A stretch of DNA of 64,000 nt, from NCBI RefSeq assembly GCF_002127965.1, contig NZ_CP018787.1:992001-1056000 (forward strand), read 5' to 3'. The notes below the pieces were generated by a model. The model was given only the letters and a program-made list of their open reading frames with translations. It was not told where the DNA came from and ran no database searches. This document shows positions 29,722 through 39,800 of the stretch, piece by piece (the stretch's first letter is position 1; every line of letters starts with the position of its first letter). Source of the stretch: Oxalobacter formigenes (GTDB lineage: Bacteria; Pseudomonadota; Gammaproteobacteria; Burkholderiales; Burkholderiaceae_D). The translations under genes and the position numbers were made by a program.

Positions 29722-30606
29722 ATGAAAAGAATATTTCTCTTTCTGGCAACCAATCTGGCCGTCATTCTGGTCATGTCGATTGTGCTGTCGCTTTTGGGCG
29801 TCAACCGTTATCTGTACGGCACCGGACTGAATCTGGGCAATTTGCTCGTTTTTTCGCTGGTGGTCGGTTTTACCGGATCGATCATTTCACTTTTGATCAG
29901 CAAGCCGATGGCGAAATGGTCAACTGGTGCACGCGTCATTACGACACCTGCGAATTCGACGGAAAACTGGCTTCTCTCAACGGTAGGCAAATTGTCCCGT
30001 GAAGCCGGAATCAACATGCCTGAGGTTGCCGTTTACGATGGTGAACCGAATGCATTTGCGACCGGCGCTTTCAAGAATTCGGCTCTGGTGGCTGTATCGA
30101 CCGGTTTGCTGCAAGGCATGAACCATGAAGAGATCGAAGCTGTCCTCGGACATGAAATCGCCCACGTCGCCAATGGCGATATGGTGACGCTGACCCTGAT
30201 TCAGGGCGTGTTGAATACGTTCGTGGTTTTCCTGGCGCGTGTTGTCGGTTTTTTTGTCGACAATCTGCTCTCACGCAATTCGGATTCAAGAGGCGGCTAC
30301 GGACTCGGTTATTTTGCGACGGTCATCATTTGCGAAATTCTGTTTGGGGTTCTGGCGTCGATTATCGTTGCCTGGTTCTCACGCTATCGTGAATATCGTG
30401 CCGATGCCGGTTCAGCCAGATTGCTTCACAACAAGCAGCCAATGATTCATGCCCTGATGCGTCTTGGACAAATGGAATCGGGCGATTTGCCCAAAAACGT
30501 CGCAATGGCCGGTATTAATGGCCGTAGCGGTCTGGCAGCGCTGTTTGCGTCCCATCCGCCGATTGAAAAACGGATTGAAGCCCTGCAAAGTGCCAGTGTC
30601 CGATAA
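29722..30606 (+). CDS. htpX: Protease HtpX (membrane zinc metalloprotease)
   Basis: A 294-residue M48 zinc metalloprotease with two N-terminal membrane segments (about 5-25 and 38-58) and two further hydrophobic segments after the active site. The catalytic motif is HEIAH at residues 144-148, and the third ligand glutamate is in [11 protein letters not shown]. HtpX cleaves misfolded membrane proteins together with FtsH, which is also in this window. A CTTGAA at 29653-29658, 14 bases before ACTTATGTA, loosely resembles a sigma-32 promoter but is not a strong match. The 200-base gap upstream has no other gene. Confidence 0.95.
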   Translation: MKRIFLFLATNLAVILVMSIVLSLLGVNRYLYGTGLNLGNLLVFSLVVGFTGSIISLLISKPMAKWSTGARVITTPANSTENWLLSTVGKLSREAGINMPEVAVYDGEPNAFATGAFKNSALVAVSTGLLQGMNHEEIEAVLGHEIAHVANGDMVTLTLIQGVLNTFVVFLARVVGFFVDNLLSRNSDSRGGYGLGYFATVIICEILFGVLASIIVAWFSRYREYRADAGSARLLHNKQPMIHALMRLGQMESGDLPKNVAMAGINGRSGLAALFASHPPIEKRIEALQSASVR

Positions 30607-30631
30607 CCGGACACCATAACGGAAAGTTAAA

Positions 30632-31258
30632 ATGACCAGTCAATATTTGGAAATTCATCCAGTCGATCCACAAGACCGGCTGGTAAAAAAAGCGGCCGAT
30701 ATCATTCGTGCCGGAGGTGTCATTGTTTTGCCAACAGATTCGAGCTATGCACTGGTCTGCCGTCTTGACGACAAGGCGGCAGTTGACCGCATCAGGCAGA
30801 TTCGCCAGATCGACGAACGTCATTTGTTGACCCTGTTATGCCGGGATCTGAAAGAAGTCGGATCTTACGCACAGGTGGATAATGGTTCATACCGTCTGCT
30901 GAAGTCAGCGACGCCGGGAGCGTTTACATTTATTTTGAGGGCGTCGAAAGAAGTGCCTCGCCGTCTGTCCCATCCATCCCGCAAGACGATCGGCTTGCGT
31001 ATTCCTGACAATCGTATCGTTCAGGCGCTGCTGGATGAACTGGGCGAACCCCTGATCGGAACAACCGTTATTCTTCCCGGTGAGGAAGACCCGTATACTG
31101 AAGGGGATGTGATTCAGGAAAGACTGGAAAAACTGGTCGATGCCGTTGTGGATGGCGGTGCCTGCGGTTTGCTGCCGACGACGGTGGTCGATCTGACAGG
31201 AAGGGAAGCCGAACTGGTTCGTAGCGGCAAGGGTGATCCGGCCCTGATCGGTCTGTAA
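30632..31258 (+). CDS. yciO: YciO family protein (threonylcarbamoyl-AMP synthase-like)
   Basis: A 208-residue SUA5/YrdC/YciO-fold protein with IVLPTDSSYALVC, the conserved KATPG-like SATPGAFTFIL motif and KTIGLRIPDN. The fold synthesises threonylcarbamoyl-adenylate, the precursor of t6A37, but YciO members have only weak activity and probably another role. It follows htpX by 25 bases and carries a GGAAAG ribosome binding site, so it is likely in the same transcript. Together with tcdA at the left of the window it is one of two genes with t6A-related folds, though unlinked. Confidence 0.88.
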   Translation: MTSQYLEIHPVDPQDRLVKKAADIIRAGGVIVLPTDSSYALVCRLDDKAAVDRIRQIRQIDERHLLTLLCRDLKEVGSYAQVDNGSYRLLKSATPGAFTFILRASKEVPRRLSHPSRKTIGLRIPDNRIVQALLDELGEPLIGTTVILPGEEDPYTEGDVIQERLEKLVDAVVDGGACGLLPTTVVDLTGREAELVRSGKGDPALIGL

Positions 31259-31319
31259 TATTTTAAAATGTTGATGTACGTCCGGTTTTTCCGGTCGTAG
31301 TGTTTTGGGGATGCTTGAA

Positions 31320-31976
31320 ATGGATAATATTCTGGAAACTGCCATTGTCTGGGCGATTCCCCTGTTGTTTGCCATCACGCTGCATGAAGCGTCTCATGCC
31401 TTTGTCGCCAAATATCTGGGGGATTCGACCGCGTATGTGCAAGGGCGAATGACCTTGAATCCCATCAAACATATCGATCCCTTTGGGACAATCATTATTC
31501 CGGTTGCCCTGATCATGTTGGGCAGCCCGTTTATTTTCGGTTACGCCAAACCGGTTCCGGTCAATTTTGGCCAGCTAAGGCATCCACGTCGCGATTCCGC
31601 ACTGGTCGCGCTGGCCGGTCCGGTATCCAACCTGATCATGGCAGTTTTGTGGGGCATCCTTAAAATTATCCTGCTTGCCACGCATGTACAGAGCGGAATT
31701 TTCCTGCAGATGGCAGAAATCGGGATAATCGTGAATCTGGTTCTTTTCGCATTCAATCTTTTCCCATTGCCTCCTTTGGACGGAGGCCGCATAATGACAA
31801 GTCTGTTGCCGGTGAATCTGGCCTACAAGTTCGCACAAGTTGAGCGTTATGGCTTTTTTATCGTCCTCGGGCTGGTTTATCTGGGGCTGACGACTTACTG
31901 GATGCGTCCGGTTATGGCTTTGGGCCGCTGGGTCGTCAATCTGTTTTTATATCCTTTGATTCATTTATTCATTTAG
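31320..31976 (+). CDS. Site-2 protease family (M50) membrane metalloprotease
   Basis: A 218-residue integral membrane protein with HEASH at residues 22-26 in the first transmembrane helix and the second zinc-ligand motif NLFPLPPLDGGRI in a later one, as in site-2 proteases. About five to six membrane segments, no PDZ domain. Family members cleave membrane proteins inside the bilayer; the substrate is unknown. I chose the ATG at 31320 because a GGGG ribosome binding site sits eight bases before it; the ATG at 31311 is too close to that site. The gene lies between yciO and trpS, an order common in betaproteobacteria. Confidence 0.86.
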   Translation: MDNILETAIVWAIPLLFAITLHEASHAFVAKYLGDSTAYVQGRMTLNPIKHIDPFGTIIIPVALIMLGSPFIFGYAKPVPVNFGQLRHPRRDSALVALAGPVSNLIMAVLWGILKIILLATHVQSGIFLQMAEIGIIVNLVLFAFNLFPLPPLDGGRIMTSLLPVNLAYKFAQVERYGFFIVLGLVYLGLTTYWMRPVMALGRWVVNLFLYPLIHLFI

Positions 31977-31985
31977 TCAATCATT

Positions 31986-33194
31986 ATGTATCCTGATCGA
32001 GTTGTTTCCGGCATGCGCCCGACTGGTGCGCTGCATCTTGGCCATTACCACGGCGCCATCAAAAACTGGGTTCGCATTCAATCTGAAGTGGAAAGCCTTT
32101 TTTTCGTCGCAGACTGGCATGCCCTGACAACCCATTACGATGAAGTGGAATCGATCGAAAAGAATGCATGGGAAATGGTGATCGACTGGCTGGCAGCCGG
32201 TATCGATCCGGAAAAAGCCACGATTTTCATCCAGTCGAAAGTACTGGAACATGCGGAGCTGACCTTGCTGATGAGCATGTCCACGCCCCTGTCATGGCTC
32301 GAGCGCGTACCGACTTACAAGGACCAGATCCAGAAACTGGCACACAAGGATTTGACGACTTATGGTTTTCTCGGCTATCCATTGATGATGGCGGCTGACG
32401 TACTGGTGTACCGTGCCAACAAGGTGCCGGTTGGTGAAGACCAGTTGCCGCATATGGAAATCATGCGCGAACTGGCACGCCGTTTCAACTATATGTACGG
32501 TCGTGAAAAAGGCTTCGATGAAAAAGCGCAGGAAAGCGCCAAAAAACTGGGCAAACAGCCAGCCAAGGTATTTCTGGAACTGCGTACCGAATATCAGGAA
32601 AAAGGCAATACAGAAGCGCTGGAAAAGGCTCAGGCCATGCTGGATCAGGCTGGCAGTCTTTCTACTGCCGACAGGGAATTGCTCTACGGTTATCTGCTCG
32701 GCAGCCGCAAACAGATTCTGGCCGAACCCCAGGCACTGTTGACGGAAGCATCCCGTTTGCCTGGACTCGATGGCGCGAAAATGTCGAAAAGCTACGGCAA
32801 TACGATTGCCCTGCGCGACGACAAGGAAACGATTGCGCAGAAAATCCGTACCATGCAAACCGATCCGGCACGAGTCAGACGGACCGATCCGGGCGATCCG
32901 GACAAATGTCCTGTCTGGTTGTTCCATGAAGTGTATTCCGACGATGAAACGAAAGAATGGGTACAGAAAGGATGCCGCTCGGCCGGAATCGGCTGTATCC
33001 AGTGCAAACAGCCGATTATCGATGCTGTCGTCCGTGAGCTGGAACCGATGCAGGAACGGGCACAGCAATATATCGCCAAACCGAAACGGGTGCGTGAGAT
33101 CGTAGAACATGGTTGTGAAAGGGCGCGCAAGCTGGCCGGTGAAACGATGCGTGACGTTCGCGAAGCGATGGGTTTGGGTTATTCCGAAAAATAA
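31986..33194 (+). CDS. trpS: Tryptophan--tRNA ligase
   Basis: A 402-residue class I synthetase. The ATP-binding motif appears as ALHLGHYHG (HIGH equivalent) near residue 15 and GAKMSKSYGN (KMSKS) near 263. The tryptophan pocket region PTYKDQ and VPVGEDQLPH is intact. The protein is longer than the 334-residue E. coli enzyme, with an insertion that includes CIQCKQP near residue 336, a pattern I associate with the longer TrpS form of betaproteobacteria. It starts 9 bases after the M50 gene and closes the rnm-trpS block. Confidence 0.95.
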   Translation: MYPDRVVSGMRPTGALHLGHYHGAIKNWVRIQSEVESLFFVADWHALTTHYDEVESIEKNAWEMVIDWLAAGIDPEKATIFIQSKVLEHAELTLLMSMSTPLSWLERVPTYKDQIQKLAHKDLTTYGFLGYPLMMAADVLVYRANKVPVGEDQLPHMEIMRELARRFNYMYGREKGFDEKAQESAKKLGKQPAKVFLELRTEYQEKGNTEALEKAQAMLDQAGSLSTADRELLYGYLLGSRKQILAEPQALLTEASRLPGLDGAKMSKSYGNTIALRDDKETIAQKIRTMQTDPARVRRTDPGDPDKCPVWLFHEVYSDDETKEWVQKGCRSAGIGCIQCKQPIIDAVVRELEPMQERAQQYIAKPKRVREIVEHGCERARKLAGETMRDVREAMGLGYSEK

Positions 33195-33206
33195 CGGGGC
33201 GGGTGT

Positions 33207-33235
33207 TTGCTGGCATATTTATTCTCGGATATAAT
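33207..33235 (+). promoter_or_regulatory. Sigma-70 promoter of carAB
   Basis: TTGCTG at 33207-33212, a 17-base spacer and a perfect TATAAT at 33230-33235. It starts 13 bases after trpS and predicts a transcript starting near 33242, with a leader of about 150 bases before carA. Confidence 0.65.
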
Positions 33236-33241
33236 TGGATA

Positions 33242-33392
33242 GCTAAACGAATTCAATCATTACCGTAGCGCCTGCGTCGTTTGACCCCAAACAAAATTTG
33301 AATCAAGCCCCCGAACGGGTAAAAACCCTGTTCGGTAGATTGATGCGGCCCAGTGAGGCAGTGCTGTTGCGGTAACACTAAAAGGAGTTACC
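33242..33392 (+). promoter_or_regulatory. Structured 5' leader of carA, with the ribosome binding site in a hairpin loop
   Basis: About 150 bases of non-coding leader. Helices visible: ATTCAA (33250) with TTGAAT (33298); ATCAA (33302) with TTGAT (33339) enclosing CCGAACGGG paired to CCCTGTTCGG; and GGTAAC (33371-33376) with GTTACC (33387-33392). The last hairpin places the ribosome binding site AAAGGAG in its ten-base loop and ends exactly at the TTG start codon. An alternative pairing of AGTG (33352 or 33360) with CACT (33376) would open it. There is no T-run, so control would be at translation. Its ligand or partner, if any, is unknown, and I could not match it to a described riboswitch class. 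Confidence 0.5.
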
Positions 33393-34541
33393 TTGCAATT
33401 CCCTTTCGGTCAACAGGTTCCAGCCGTTTTGGCGCTTGCAGACGGCACTGTTTTTCACGGCTATTCCATTGGCGCCAGAAGTGAAACTGCCGGAGAAGTT
33501 GTTTTCAACACTTCCATGTCGGGTTATCAGGAAATTCTGACTGATCCGAGCTACAGCGGTCAGATCGTCACCCTTACTTATCCCCATATCGGCAATACAG
33601 GTGTCAATCCTGAAGATGTCGAGTCCAGAAAAATTCAGGCTGCCGGTTTCATCGTCAAGGATGTCCAGCCGGTCATTTCCAATTTCCGGGCAACCCAATC
33701 CCTGCCGGATTACCTGAAAGATGAAAATATCGTTGCCATTGCCGGTATCGATACACGAAAACTGACCCGTATCCTGCGGGAAAAAGGCTCTCAAAGCGGT
33801 GCTATCGTTGTCGGTGGTGACGAAAAGAGGGCGATCGAACTGGCAAAAGCCTGTTCAGGTCTTGCCGGTCAGGATCTTGCCAAAGAGGTCACGACGGACA
33901 AGGCCTACCAATGGACAGAAGCGGGTTGGGAATTGGGTACGGGTTATAAACAGCTGGGTGATTCAAAATATCATGTCGTCGCTTTCGATTTTGGCGTCAA
34001 ACGCAATATTTTGCGCATGCTGACGGATCGTGGCTGTAAAGTGACCGTGCTGCCAGCCCAATCGACGGCAGCAGACGTCATGAAACTGTCTCCGGATGGG
34101 GTTTTCCTGTCGAATGGCCCTGGCGATCCACAGCCTTGTACCTATGCGATCGAGGCGGCGCGTGACCTGATTGAAAAGGGCGTTCCGACTTTCGGTATTT
34201 GTCTGGGTCACCAGATCATGGCGCTGGCTGCCGGTGCAAAAACTCAGAAAATGAAATTCGGCCATCATGGTGCGAACCATCCTGTGCAGGACATCGAAAC
34301 AGGCAAGGTGCTGATCACTTCACAAAATCATGGCTTTGCAGTCGATGAATCGACATTGCCATCCAATTGCAAGGTGACGCACAAATCCCTTTTTGACGGC
34401 TCCCTGCAGGGTTTTGCCCGAACGGACAAACCGGCTTTCTGTTTTCAGGGCCATCCTGAAGCATCCCCGGGACCGGGTGACGTTGATTATCTCTTCGACC
34501 GGTTTGTCGGTCTGATGGAAACAGCGAAGAAAAGCAAATAA
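33393..34541 (+). CDS. carA: Carbamoyl-phosphate synthase small subunit
   Basis: A 382-residue glutaminase subunit that hydrolyses glutamine and channels ammonia to CarB for arginine and pyrimidine synthesis. The N-terminal domain has [15 protein letters not shown] and the C-terminal class I amidotransferase shows nucleophile Cys270 in FGICLGHQ and the His-Glu pair in GHPEASPGP. The start is a TTG at 33393: AAAGGAG lies at ideal spacing, conserved sequence begins at once, and the next in-frame Met is over 40 residues in. Use of a weak start codon at the foot of a hairpin is consistent with controlled translation. Confidence 0.95.
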   Translation: MQFPFGQQVPAVLALADGTVFHGYSIGARSETAGEVVFNTSMSGYQEILTDPSYSGQIVTLTYPHIGNTGVNPEDVESRKIQAAGFIVKDVQPVISNFRATQSLPDYLKDENIVAIAGIDTRKLTRILREKGSQSGAIVVGGDEKRAIELAKACSGLAGQDLAKEVTTDKAYQWTEAGWELGTGYKQLGDSKYHVVAFDFGVKRNILRMLTDRGCKVTVLPAQSTAADVMKLSPDGVFLSNGPGDPQPCTYAIEAARDLIEKGVPTFGICLGHQIMALAAGAKTQKMKFGHHGANHPVQDIETGKVLITSQNHGFAVDESTLPSNCKVTHKSLFDGSLQGFARTDKPAFCFQGHPEASPGPGDVDYLFDRFVGLMETAKKSK

Positions 34542-34547
34542 TCTAAA

Positions 34548-34621
34548 GCCGGACTGGCAGGATGCCGATCCGGCAAAGTAGTAAAAAGAGCAGAGCAACT
34601 CCTCACCGTATCCGGTGGAGT
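34548..34621 (+). other. Two hairpins between carA and carB
   Basis: The 105-base gap holds a compound hairpin (GCCGGA, then GGCA/TGCC, then TCCGGC; 34548-34574) and a second (ACTC plus CACCG with CGGTG plus GAGT, two-base bulge; 34598-34621). Neither has a T-run. They could stabilise or process the carA-carB message, or set the subunit ratio. Confidence 0.5.
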
Positions 34622-34646
34622 GACAACAGATACAAATGCGGAAAAT

Positions 34647-37600
34647 ATGCCAAAACGTACAGACATCAAGAGCATTCTCATTATTGGCGCCGGCCCTATT
34701 ATCATTGGACAGGCTTGTGAATTCGACTATTCCGGCGCCCAGGCTTGCAAGGCTTTAAGGGAAGAAGGTTACAAGGTCATTCTGGTCAACAGCAATCCGG
34801 CGACGATCATGACCGATCCTGAAACGGCGGACGTGACCTTTATCGAACCGATTACATGGAAAGTCGTTGAACGGATTATCGAGCAGGAACGTCCGGATGC
34901 CATTCTGCCGACGATGGGTGGCCAGACGGCGTTGAACTGCGCGCTTGACCTCTATCGCAACGGCGTTCTGGAAAAATACAATGTCGAACTGATCGGCGCG
35001 TCGCCTGAAGCGATTGACAAGGCGGAAGACCGTGCGAAGTTCAAGGAAGCGATGACGAAGATCGGCCTTTCTTCAGCCCGCTCCGGCATTGCCCATACTC
35101 TGGAAGAAGCATGGGATGTCCAGAAACAGCTCGGTTTCCCGGTCATCATCAGACCGTCGTTCACTCTGGGTGGCACCGGTGGCGGTATTGCCTACAACGA
35201 AGAGGAATTCGAAACGATCTGCCGTCGTGGTCTGGAGGCGTCTCCAACCAATGAACTTCTTATTGAAGAATCGCTGATCGGCTGGAAAGAATTTGAAATG
35301 GAAGTTGTCCGTGACCGCGTGGACAATTGCATTATCGTTTGCTCGATTGAAAACCTTGACCCGATGGGCGTTCATACCGGTGACTCGATCACCGTGGCAC
35401 CGTCCCAGACACTGACGGACAAGGAATACCAGATTATGCGCAATGCCTCGATTGCCATCCTGCGTGAAATCGGGGTCGATACCGGTGGTTCCAATGTCCA
35501 GTTTGCGATCAATCCGAAAGATGGCCGCATGATCGTCATCGAAATGAATCCGCGTGTTTCGCGTTCTTCTGCACTGGCTTCCAAGGCAACCGGTTTCCCG
35601 ATCGCCAAAGTGGCGGCCAAGCTGGCTGTCGGCTTTACGCTGGATGAGTTGCGCAATGACATTACCGGAGGTGCAACGCCTGCCTCGTTCGAACCGACCA
35701 TCGATTACGTGGTTACGAAAGTGCCCCGTTTCACGTTCGAAAAATTCCCTTCAGCCGATTCGCATCTGACAACCCAGATGAAATCGGTTGGCGAAGTCAT
35801 GGCGATTGGCCGTACTTTCCAGGAATCGTTCCAGAAAGCGCTGCGTGGTCTTGAAGTCGGCGTCGAAGGCATGAACGAAAAGACCCGTGACCATGAAGTC
35901 ATCAAGGAAGAACTGGGTGAACCGGGACCGGAAAGAATCTGGTACGTCGGTGATGCATTCGCGCAGGGATTTACGCTGGAAGAAGTTCAGGCTTTAACGC
36001 ATATCGATCCGTGGTTCCTTTCGCAGATCAAGGAAATCGTCGACATCGAATTGTGGCTCGACCAGCAAAAAGTCGAGGATCTGGACAAGGACACCCTCTT
36101 CAAGCTGAAACAGAAAGGTTTTTCAGACAAACGTCTGGGGTGGCTGTTGAAAACGACCGACAAGGTCATTCGTGACAAGCGTCACGAATTCGGCATCCGT
36201 CCGGTTTACAAACGGGTCGATACCTGTGCGGCGGAATTTGCCACGAATACGGCTTACATGTATTCCACCTATGATGAGGAATGCGAAGCCGAACCGACAA
36301 ACAGGAAAAAAATCATGGTTTTGGGCGGTGGCCCGAACCGTATCGGTCAGGGTATCGAATTCGATTACTGCTGTGTTCACGCTGCCATGGCGATGCGTGA
36401 AGACGGTTACGAAACGATCATGGTCAACTGTAACCCTGAAACCGTATCGACCGACTACGATATTTCCGACCGTCTGTATTTCGAGCCGCTGACACTGGAA
36501 GACGTGCTTGAAATCGTCGACAAGGAAAAACCTTATGGTGTGATCGTCCAGTACGGCGGCCAGACTCCCCTGAAACTGGCGCTGGATCTTGAAGCCAACG
36601 GGGTGCCTATCGTCGGTACGTCTCCTGATATGATCGATGCTGCGGAAGACCGCGAACGTTTCCAGAAACTGCTGAAAGATCTGGATTTGCGGCAGCCGCC
36701 TAACAGAACGGCCCGTACCGAAGAAGAAGCGTTGAAACTGGCTGAAGAAATCGGTTATCCGATTGTTGTCCGCCCATCTTACGTTCTGGGTGGCCGTGCG
36801 ATGGAAATCGTTCACGATCAGGCCAGCCTTGAACGCTATATGCGTGAAGCGGTCAAGGTATCGAATGATTCTCCTGTCCTGCTCGACCGTTTTCTGAATG
36901 ACGCGATCGAAGTGGACGTTGATTGTCTCTCGGATGGCGAACGTACTTTCATCGGTGGCGTGATGGAACATATCGAACAGGCAGGTGTTCATTCCGGTGA
37001 TTCGGCCTGTTCCCTGCCTCCTTATTCGCTGTCGAAAGCGACGATTGAAGAATTGAAACGCCAAACCACCCTGATGGCAAAAGGCCTGAATGTGGTCGGT
37101 CTGATGAACGTCCAGTTCGCTATCCAGCATCAGGAAGTGAATGGCAAACTTCAGGATGTCGTTTACGTGCTGGAAGTCAATCCCCGCGCTTCGAGAACCG
37201 TTCCGTTTGTCTCGAAAGCAACCGGCAAACAGCTGGCCAAGATTGCTGCACGTTGCATGGTAGGCCAGTCGCTGGAACAACAGGGTATTGAAAAAGAAGT
37301 CATTCCGCCTTATTTCAGTGTCAAGGAAGCGGTCTTCCCGTTCGTGAAATTCCCGGGTGTGGATACCATTTTGGGGCCTGAAATGAAATCGACCGGTGAA
37401 GTCATGGGGGTCGGCAAGTCTTTCGGCGAAGCCTTCGTCAAGTCGCAAATGGCGGCTGGGGTCAATTTGCCGCGTACCGGCAAGGTATTTTTGTCGGTCA
37501 AGGACAGCGACAAACCGAGAGCGGTCAAGGTTGCCAGGGCTCTGGTCCAGATGGGCTTTACCATCATGGCAACGAAAGGCACAGCCAAAGTCATGCGTGA

Positions 37601-37877
37601 AGCAGGCATTGATGCCGAAACCGTCAACAAGGTTGCCGAAGGACGCCCGCATATCGGTGACGTGATCAAAAATCACGAAATCGTCATGGTCATCAATACG
37701 GTTGAAGAAAAACGCAATGCCATTTTCGATTCGCGGACGATCCGTACATCGGCTCTGGCAGCCCGTATCAATACCATCACGACGATTGCCGGTGCTGAAG
37801 CCGCCGTTCAGGGCATTGCATGCATGGACCAGATCAATGTGTACAGCCTGCAAAGCCTGCATCAGTCTTTACAGTAA
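34647..37877 (+). CDS. carB: Carbamoyl-phosphate synthase large subunit
   Basis: A 1076-residue large subunit with the usual duplicated ATP-grasp architecture: a carboxyphosphate half with [20 protein letters not shown] at its start, an oligomerisation region, a carbamoyl-phosphate half starting [20 protein letters not shown], and a C-terminal MGS-like allosteric domain (from about residue 935, [13 protein letters not shown]) where pyrimidine and ornithine effectors bind in enterics. The ATG at 34647 (MPKRTDIKS) follows GGAAAA and is the normal family start; a GTG at 34620 is in frame but overlaps a hairpin. It forms an operon with carA and is followed by a terminator. Confidence 0.97.
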   Translation: MPKRTDIKSILIIGAGPIIIGQACEFDYSGAQACKALREEGYKVILVNSNPATIMTDPETADVTFIEPITWKVVERIIEQERPDAILPTMGGQTALNCALDLYRNGVLEKYNVELIGASPEAIDKAEDRAKFKEAMTKIGLSSARSGIAHTLEEAWDVQKQLGFPVIIRPSFTLGGTGGGIAYNEEEFETICRRGLEASPTNELLIEESLIGWKEFEMEVVRDRVDNCIIVCSIENLDPMGVHTGDSITVAPSQTLTDKEYQIMRNASIAILREIGVDTGGSNVQFAINPKDGRMIVIEMNPRVSRSSALASKATGFPIAKVAAKLAVGFTLDELRNDITGGATPASFEPTIDYVVTKVPRFTFEKFPSADSHLTTQMKSVGEVMAIGRTFQESFQKALRGLEVGVEGMNEKTRDHEVIKEELGEPGPERIWYVGDAFAQGFTLEEVQALTHIDPWFLSQIKEIVDIELWLDQQKVEDLDKDTLFKLKQKGFSDKRLGWLLKTTDKVIRDKRHEFGIRPVYKRVDTCAAEFATNTAYMYSTYDEECEAEPTNRKKIMVLGGGPNRIGQGIEFDYCCVHAAMAMREDGYETIMVNCNPETVSTDYDISDRLYFEPLTLEDVLEIVDKEKPYGVIVQYGGQTPLKLALDLEANGVPIVGTSPDMIDAAEDRERFQKLLKDLDLRQPPNRTARTEEEALKLAEEIGYPIVVRPSYVLGGRAMEIVHDQASLERYMREAVKVSNDSPVLLDRFLNDAIEVDVDCLSDGERTFIGGVMEHIEQAGVHSGDSACSLPPYSLSKATIEELKRQTTLMAKGLNVVGLMNVQFAIQHQEVNGKLQDVVYVLEVNPRASRTVPFVSKATGKQLAKIAARCMVGQSLEQQGIEKEVIPPYFSVKEAVFPFVKFPGVDTILGPEMKSTGEVMGVGKSFGEAFVKSQMAAGVNLPRTGKVFLSVKDSDKPRAVKVARALVQMGFTIMATKGTAKVMREAGIDAETVNKVAEGRPHIGDVIKNHEIVMVINTVEEKRNAIFDSRTIRTSALAARINTITTIAGAEAAVQGIACMDQINVYSLQSLHQSLQ

Positions 37878-37904
37878 TTTGAATTAACAATCGGATATTT
37901 TTTC

Positions 37905-37952
37905 GCGAGGCTTTTTGACACGAAAGTGTCTTGGAAGCCTCGCCCGTTTTTT
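37905..37952 (+). terminator. Intrinsic terminator after carB
   Basis: GCGAGGCTT pairs with AAGCCTCGC, with an inner stem GACAC-GAAA-GTGTC, and a run of six T. It ends 12 bases before the greA start, so greA needs either read-through or a promoter not identified here. Confidence 0.85.
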
Positions 37953-37964
37953 GAGAGAAGGAAA

Positions 37965-38441
37965 ATGAGTTCCATACCTGTTACTGTTCGTGGTGCACAG
38001 ATGTTGCGCGATGAGTTACAACGGTTGAAAACCAAGGACCGTTACGAAGTGATTGCCGCGATTGCGGAAGCCCGGTCGCATGGCGACTTGTCCGAAAATG
38101 CGGAATACGATGCGGCCAAAGAGCGTCAGGCATTTATTGAAGGGCGTATTGCCGAACTGGAAGGAAAGCTTTCATCGGCACAGATTATCGATCCGACAAC
38201 CCTGAATACGAACGGCAAGATCGTTTTCGCTGCAACCGTTTCTGTTGAAGATCTGGAAACGGGCGACAGGGTAACCTATCAGATCGTCGGCAACGATGAA
38301 GCCGATTTGAAAGAATTCAAGATTTCGATCACCTCGCCAATGGCAAGAGCATTGATCGGACGGGAAGAAGGCGATGTCGTCGAGGTCAATGCTCCGGCAG
38401 GCGTTCGTGAATACGAAATTCTGGAAGTGATGTTTATCTGA
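37965..38441 (+). CDS. greA: Transcription elongation factor GreA
   Basis: A 158-residue GreA. The N-terminal coiled coil has the catalytic acidic tip in [14 protein letters not shown] and the C-terminal FKBP-like domain ends YEILEVMF. It rescues backtracked RNA polymerase by stimulating transcript cleavage in the secondary channel. The ATG at 37965 follows GAAGGA at good spacing; the in-frame codons starting at 37926 cross the terminator stem and are not coding. Its stop is only six bases from that of convergent yhbY, with no separate terminator between them. Confidence 0.96.
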   Translation: MSSIPVTVRGAQMLRDELQRLKTKDRYEVIAAIAEARSHGDLSENAEYDAAKERQAFIEGRIAELEGKLSSAQIIDPTTLNTNGKIVFAATVSVEDLETGDRVTYQIVGNDEADLKEFKISITSPMARALIGREEGDVVEVNAPAGVREYEILEVMFI

Positions 38442-38447
38442 TGGTAT

Positions 38448-38921
38448 TTATTTGGCGAGCGCTTTCTTTTTGGCGCTTGCCGGACGTGCTTTGCTGCGTT
38501 TGACCAGACCACCGGCAGTTACCCGCTCGTTGCCCTTCAAAACCACTTTTTTGACCCGGTTTTTGATACTTCCCGAACCTGGTTTGAATGTGGTCGTTGT
38601 CCTGAGTCCCTTGCCTTTTTTGTCAGTTGAAAGCGGCTTTTGGCTTTCTTCTTTTTTGGGGCGGTAAATGACGAGCAGCTTGCCGATGTGCTGGATGGGT
38701 GCGGCTTCCATTTGTTCACAAATGGATTCCAGCATATCGAGACGGGCCTGACGGTCGTCGCCGAAAACGCGGATTTTGATAAGCTCGTGAGCATTCAGGC
38801 TCACGTCGATTTCTTTCAAAACGGCATCGGTCAGGCCGGCATCGCCGATCATGACAACCGGGTCGAGGCTGTGGGCCAGCGATCTTAACTGGCTTCGTTG
38901 TTCAGAATTGAGTTTCAACAT
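38448..38921 (-). CDS. yhbY: YhbY family RNA-binding protein (CRS1-YhbY/CRM domain)
   Basis: A 157-residue protein. Residues 1-95 form the CRM domain (LNSEQRSQLRSLAHSLDPVV, GDAGLTDAVLKEID, HELIKIRVFGDDR), a KH-like RNA-binding fold associated with ribosomal 50S precursors. The C-terminal 60 residues are a lysine and arginine rich, low-complexity tail (ending RPASAKKKALAK) absent from the 97-residue E. coli YhbY, as is common in betaproteobacteria. AAAGGAA lies six bases before the ATG. It is divergent from rlmE with 32 bases between start codons. Confidence 0.92.
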   Translation of the reverse strand: MLKLNSEQRSQLRSLAHSLDPVVMIGDAGLTDAVLKEIDVSLNAHELIKIRVFGDDRQARLDMLESICEQMEAAPIQHIGKLLVIYRPKKEESQKPLSTDKKGKGLRTTTTFKPGSGSIKNRVKKVVLKGNERVTAGGLVKRSKARPASAKKKALAK

Positions 38922-38953
38922 AATGTTCCTTTGAAAAACTGTATTTTACGCGA

Positions 38954-39601
38954 ATGTCAAAGAATAAATTCAATAAAAGCTGGATGAAAAACCATTTGGA
39001 CGATCCTTTTGTCAAAATGGCTCAAAAAGAAGGCTATCGTGCACGGGCAGCGTACAAACTGATCGAGATCGATGAAGATGCTCATTTGATCAAGCCGGGG
39101 CAGGTTATTGTCGATTTGGGAAGTACCCCGGGAAGCTGGTCTCAGTACGTCGTTCGCAAGCTGGGAAGCTCGGGTGCAAACCAGCTGAACGGAACGGTTA
39201 TCGGGCTGGATTTGCTGCCTATGGAACCGATTGAGGGTGTTCATTTCTTTCAGGGCGACTTTCGCGAGGAATCGGTTTTGCAGGAACTGGAAAATTTGTT
39301 GCAAGGCAGAAAAGCGGATCTTGTATTATCGGATATGGCCCCCAACTTGTCCGGTATAGCTTCCGCCGACGCAGCACGTGTGGAATATCTGATGGAACTG
39401 GCGCTCGATTTTGCACAGGCTCACCTGAAACCGTCAGGCGCCTTGCTGGTCAAATGTTTCAATGGAAGCAGCTATAACGATATTTTGAAGAATTTTCGTG
39501 AAACGTTTGTGACGGTCACACCGAAAAAACCGAAAGCCAGCCGGGATTATTCTTCAGAAATATTTTTGCTGGGACGTCAATTGCGGCATCCTACCGATTA
39601 G
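38954..39601 (+). CDS. rlmE: 23S rRNA 2'-O-ribose U2552 methyltransferase RlmE
   Basis: A 215-residue FtsJ/RrmJ family methyltransferase that modifies U2552 in the A loop of 23S rRNA. The K-D-K-E catalytic set is visible: Lys in [14 protein letters not shown], Asp in [12 protein letters not shown], Lys in LLVKCF and Glu in [13 protein letters not shown]. The SAM-binding loop reads [11 protein letters not shown], rather than the DLGAAPGGWSQ I regard as typical, a small but visible departure. The ATG at 38954 is close to the divergent yhbY start, so the two genes probably share a promoter region; no strong ribosome binding site is seen. Confidence 0.94.
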   Translation: MSKNKFNKSWMKNHLDDPFVKMAQKEGYRARAAYKLIEIDEDAHLIKPGQVIVDLGSTPGSWSQYVVRKLGSSGANQLNGTVIGLDLLPMEPIEGVHFFQGDFREESVLQELENLLQGRKADLVLSDMAPNLSGIASADAARVEYLMELALDFAQAHLKPSGALLVKCFNGSSYNDILKNFRETFVTVTPKKPKASRDYSSEIFLLGRQLRHPTD

Positions 39602-39800
39602 AATAATGCGTTTTTGAAACTCTTTGTAAAATTGGATGTAACAAAAGTTTTCCCGGGTTATTGTCATCAATTTGAGAAGGTATGATCCCGTCTCCAACAG
39701 AGTTGGGCCGGATTGATCTCTGTGGATGGCAGATGTCTGAAAATGAATGTAAAATTATCTATCTATCTGAAACTGACGCATGGGCGTCTGAGGAGTCTTT

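Noticed and set aside
36123-37862. A 579-codon open frame on the minus strand
   Set aside because: It is antisense to carB, with His and Arg rich composition typical of reverse-strand reading of a coding region.
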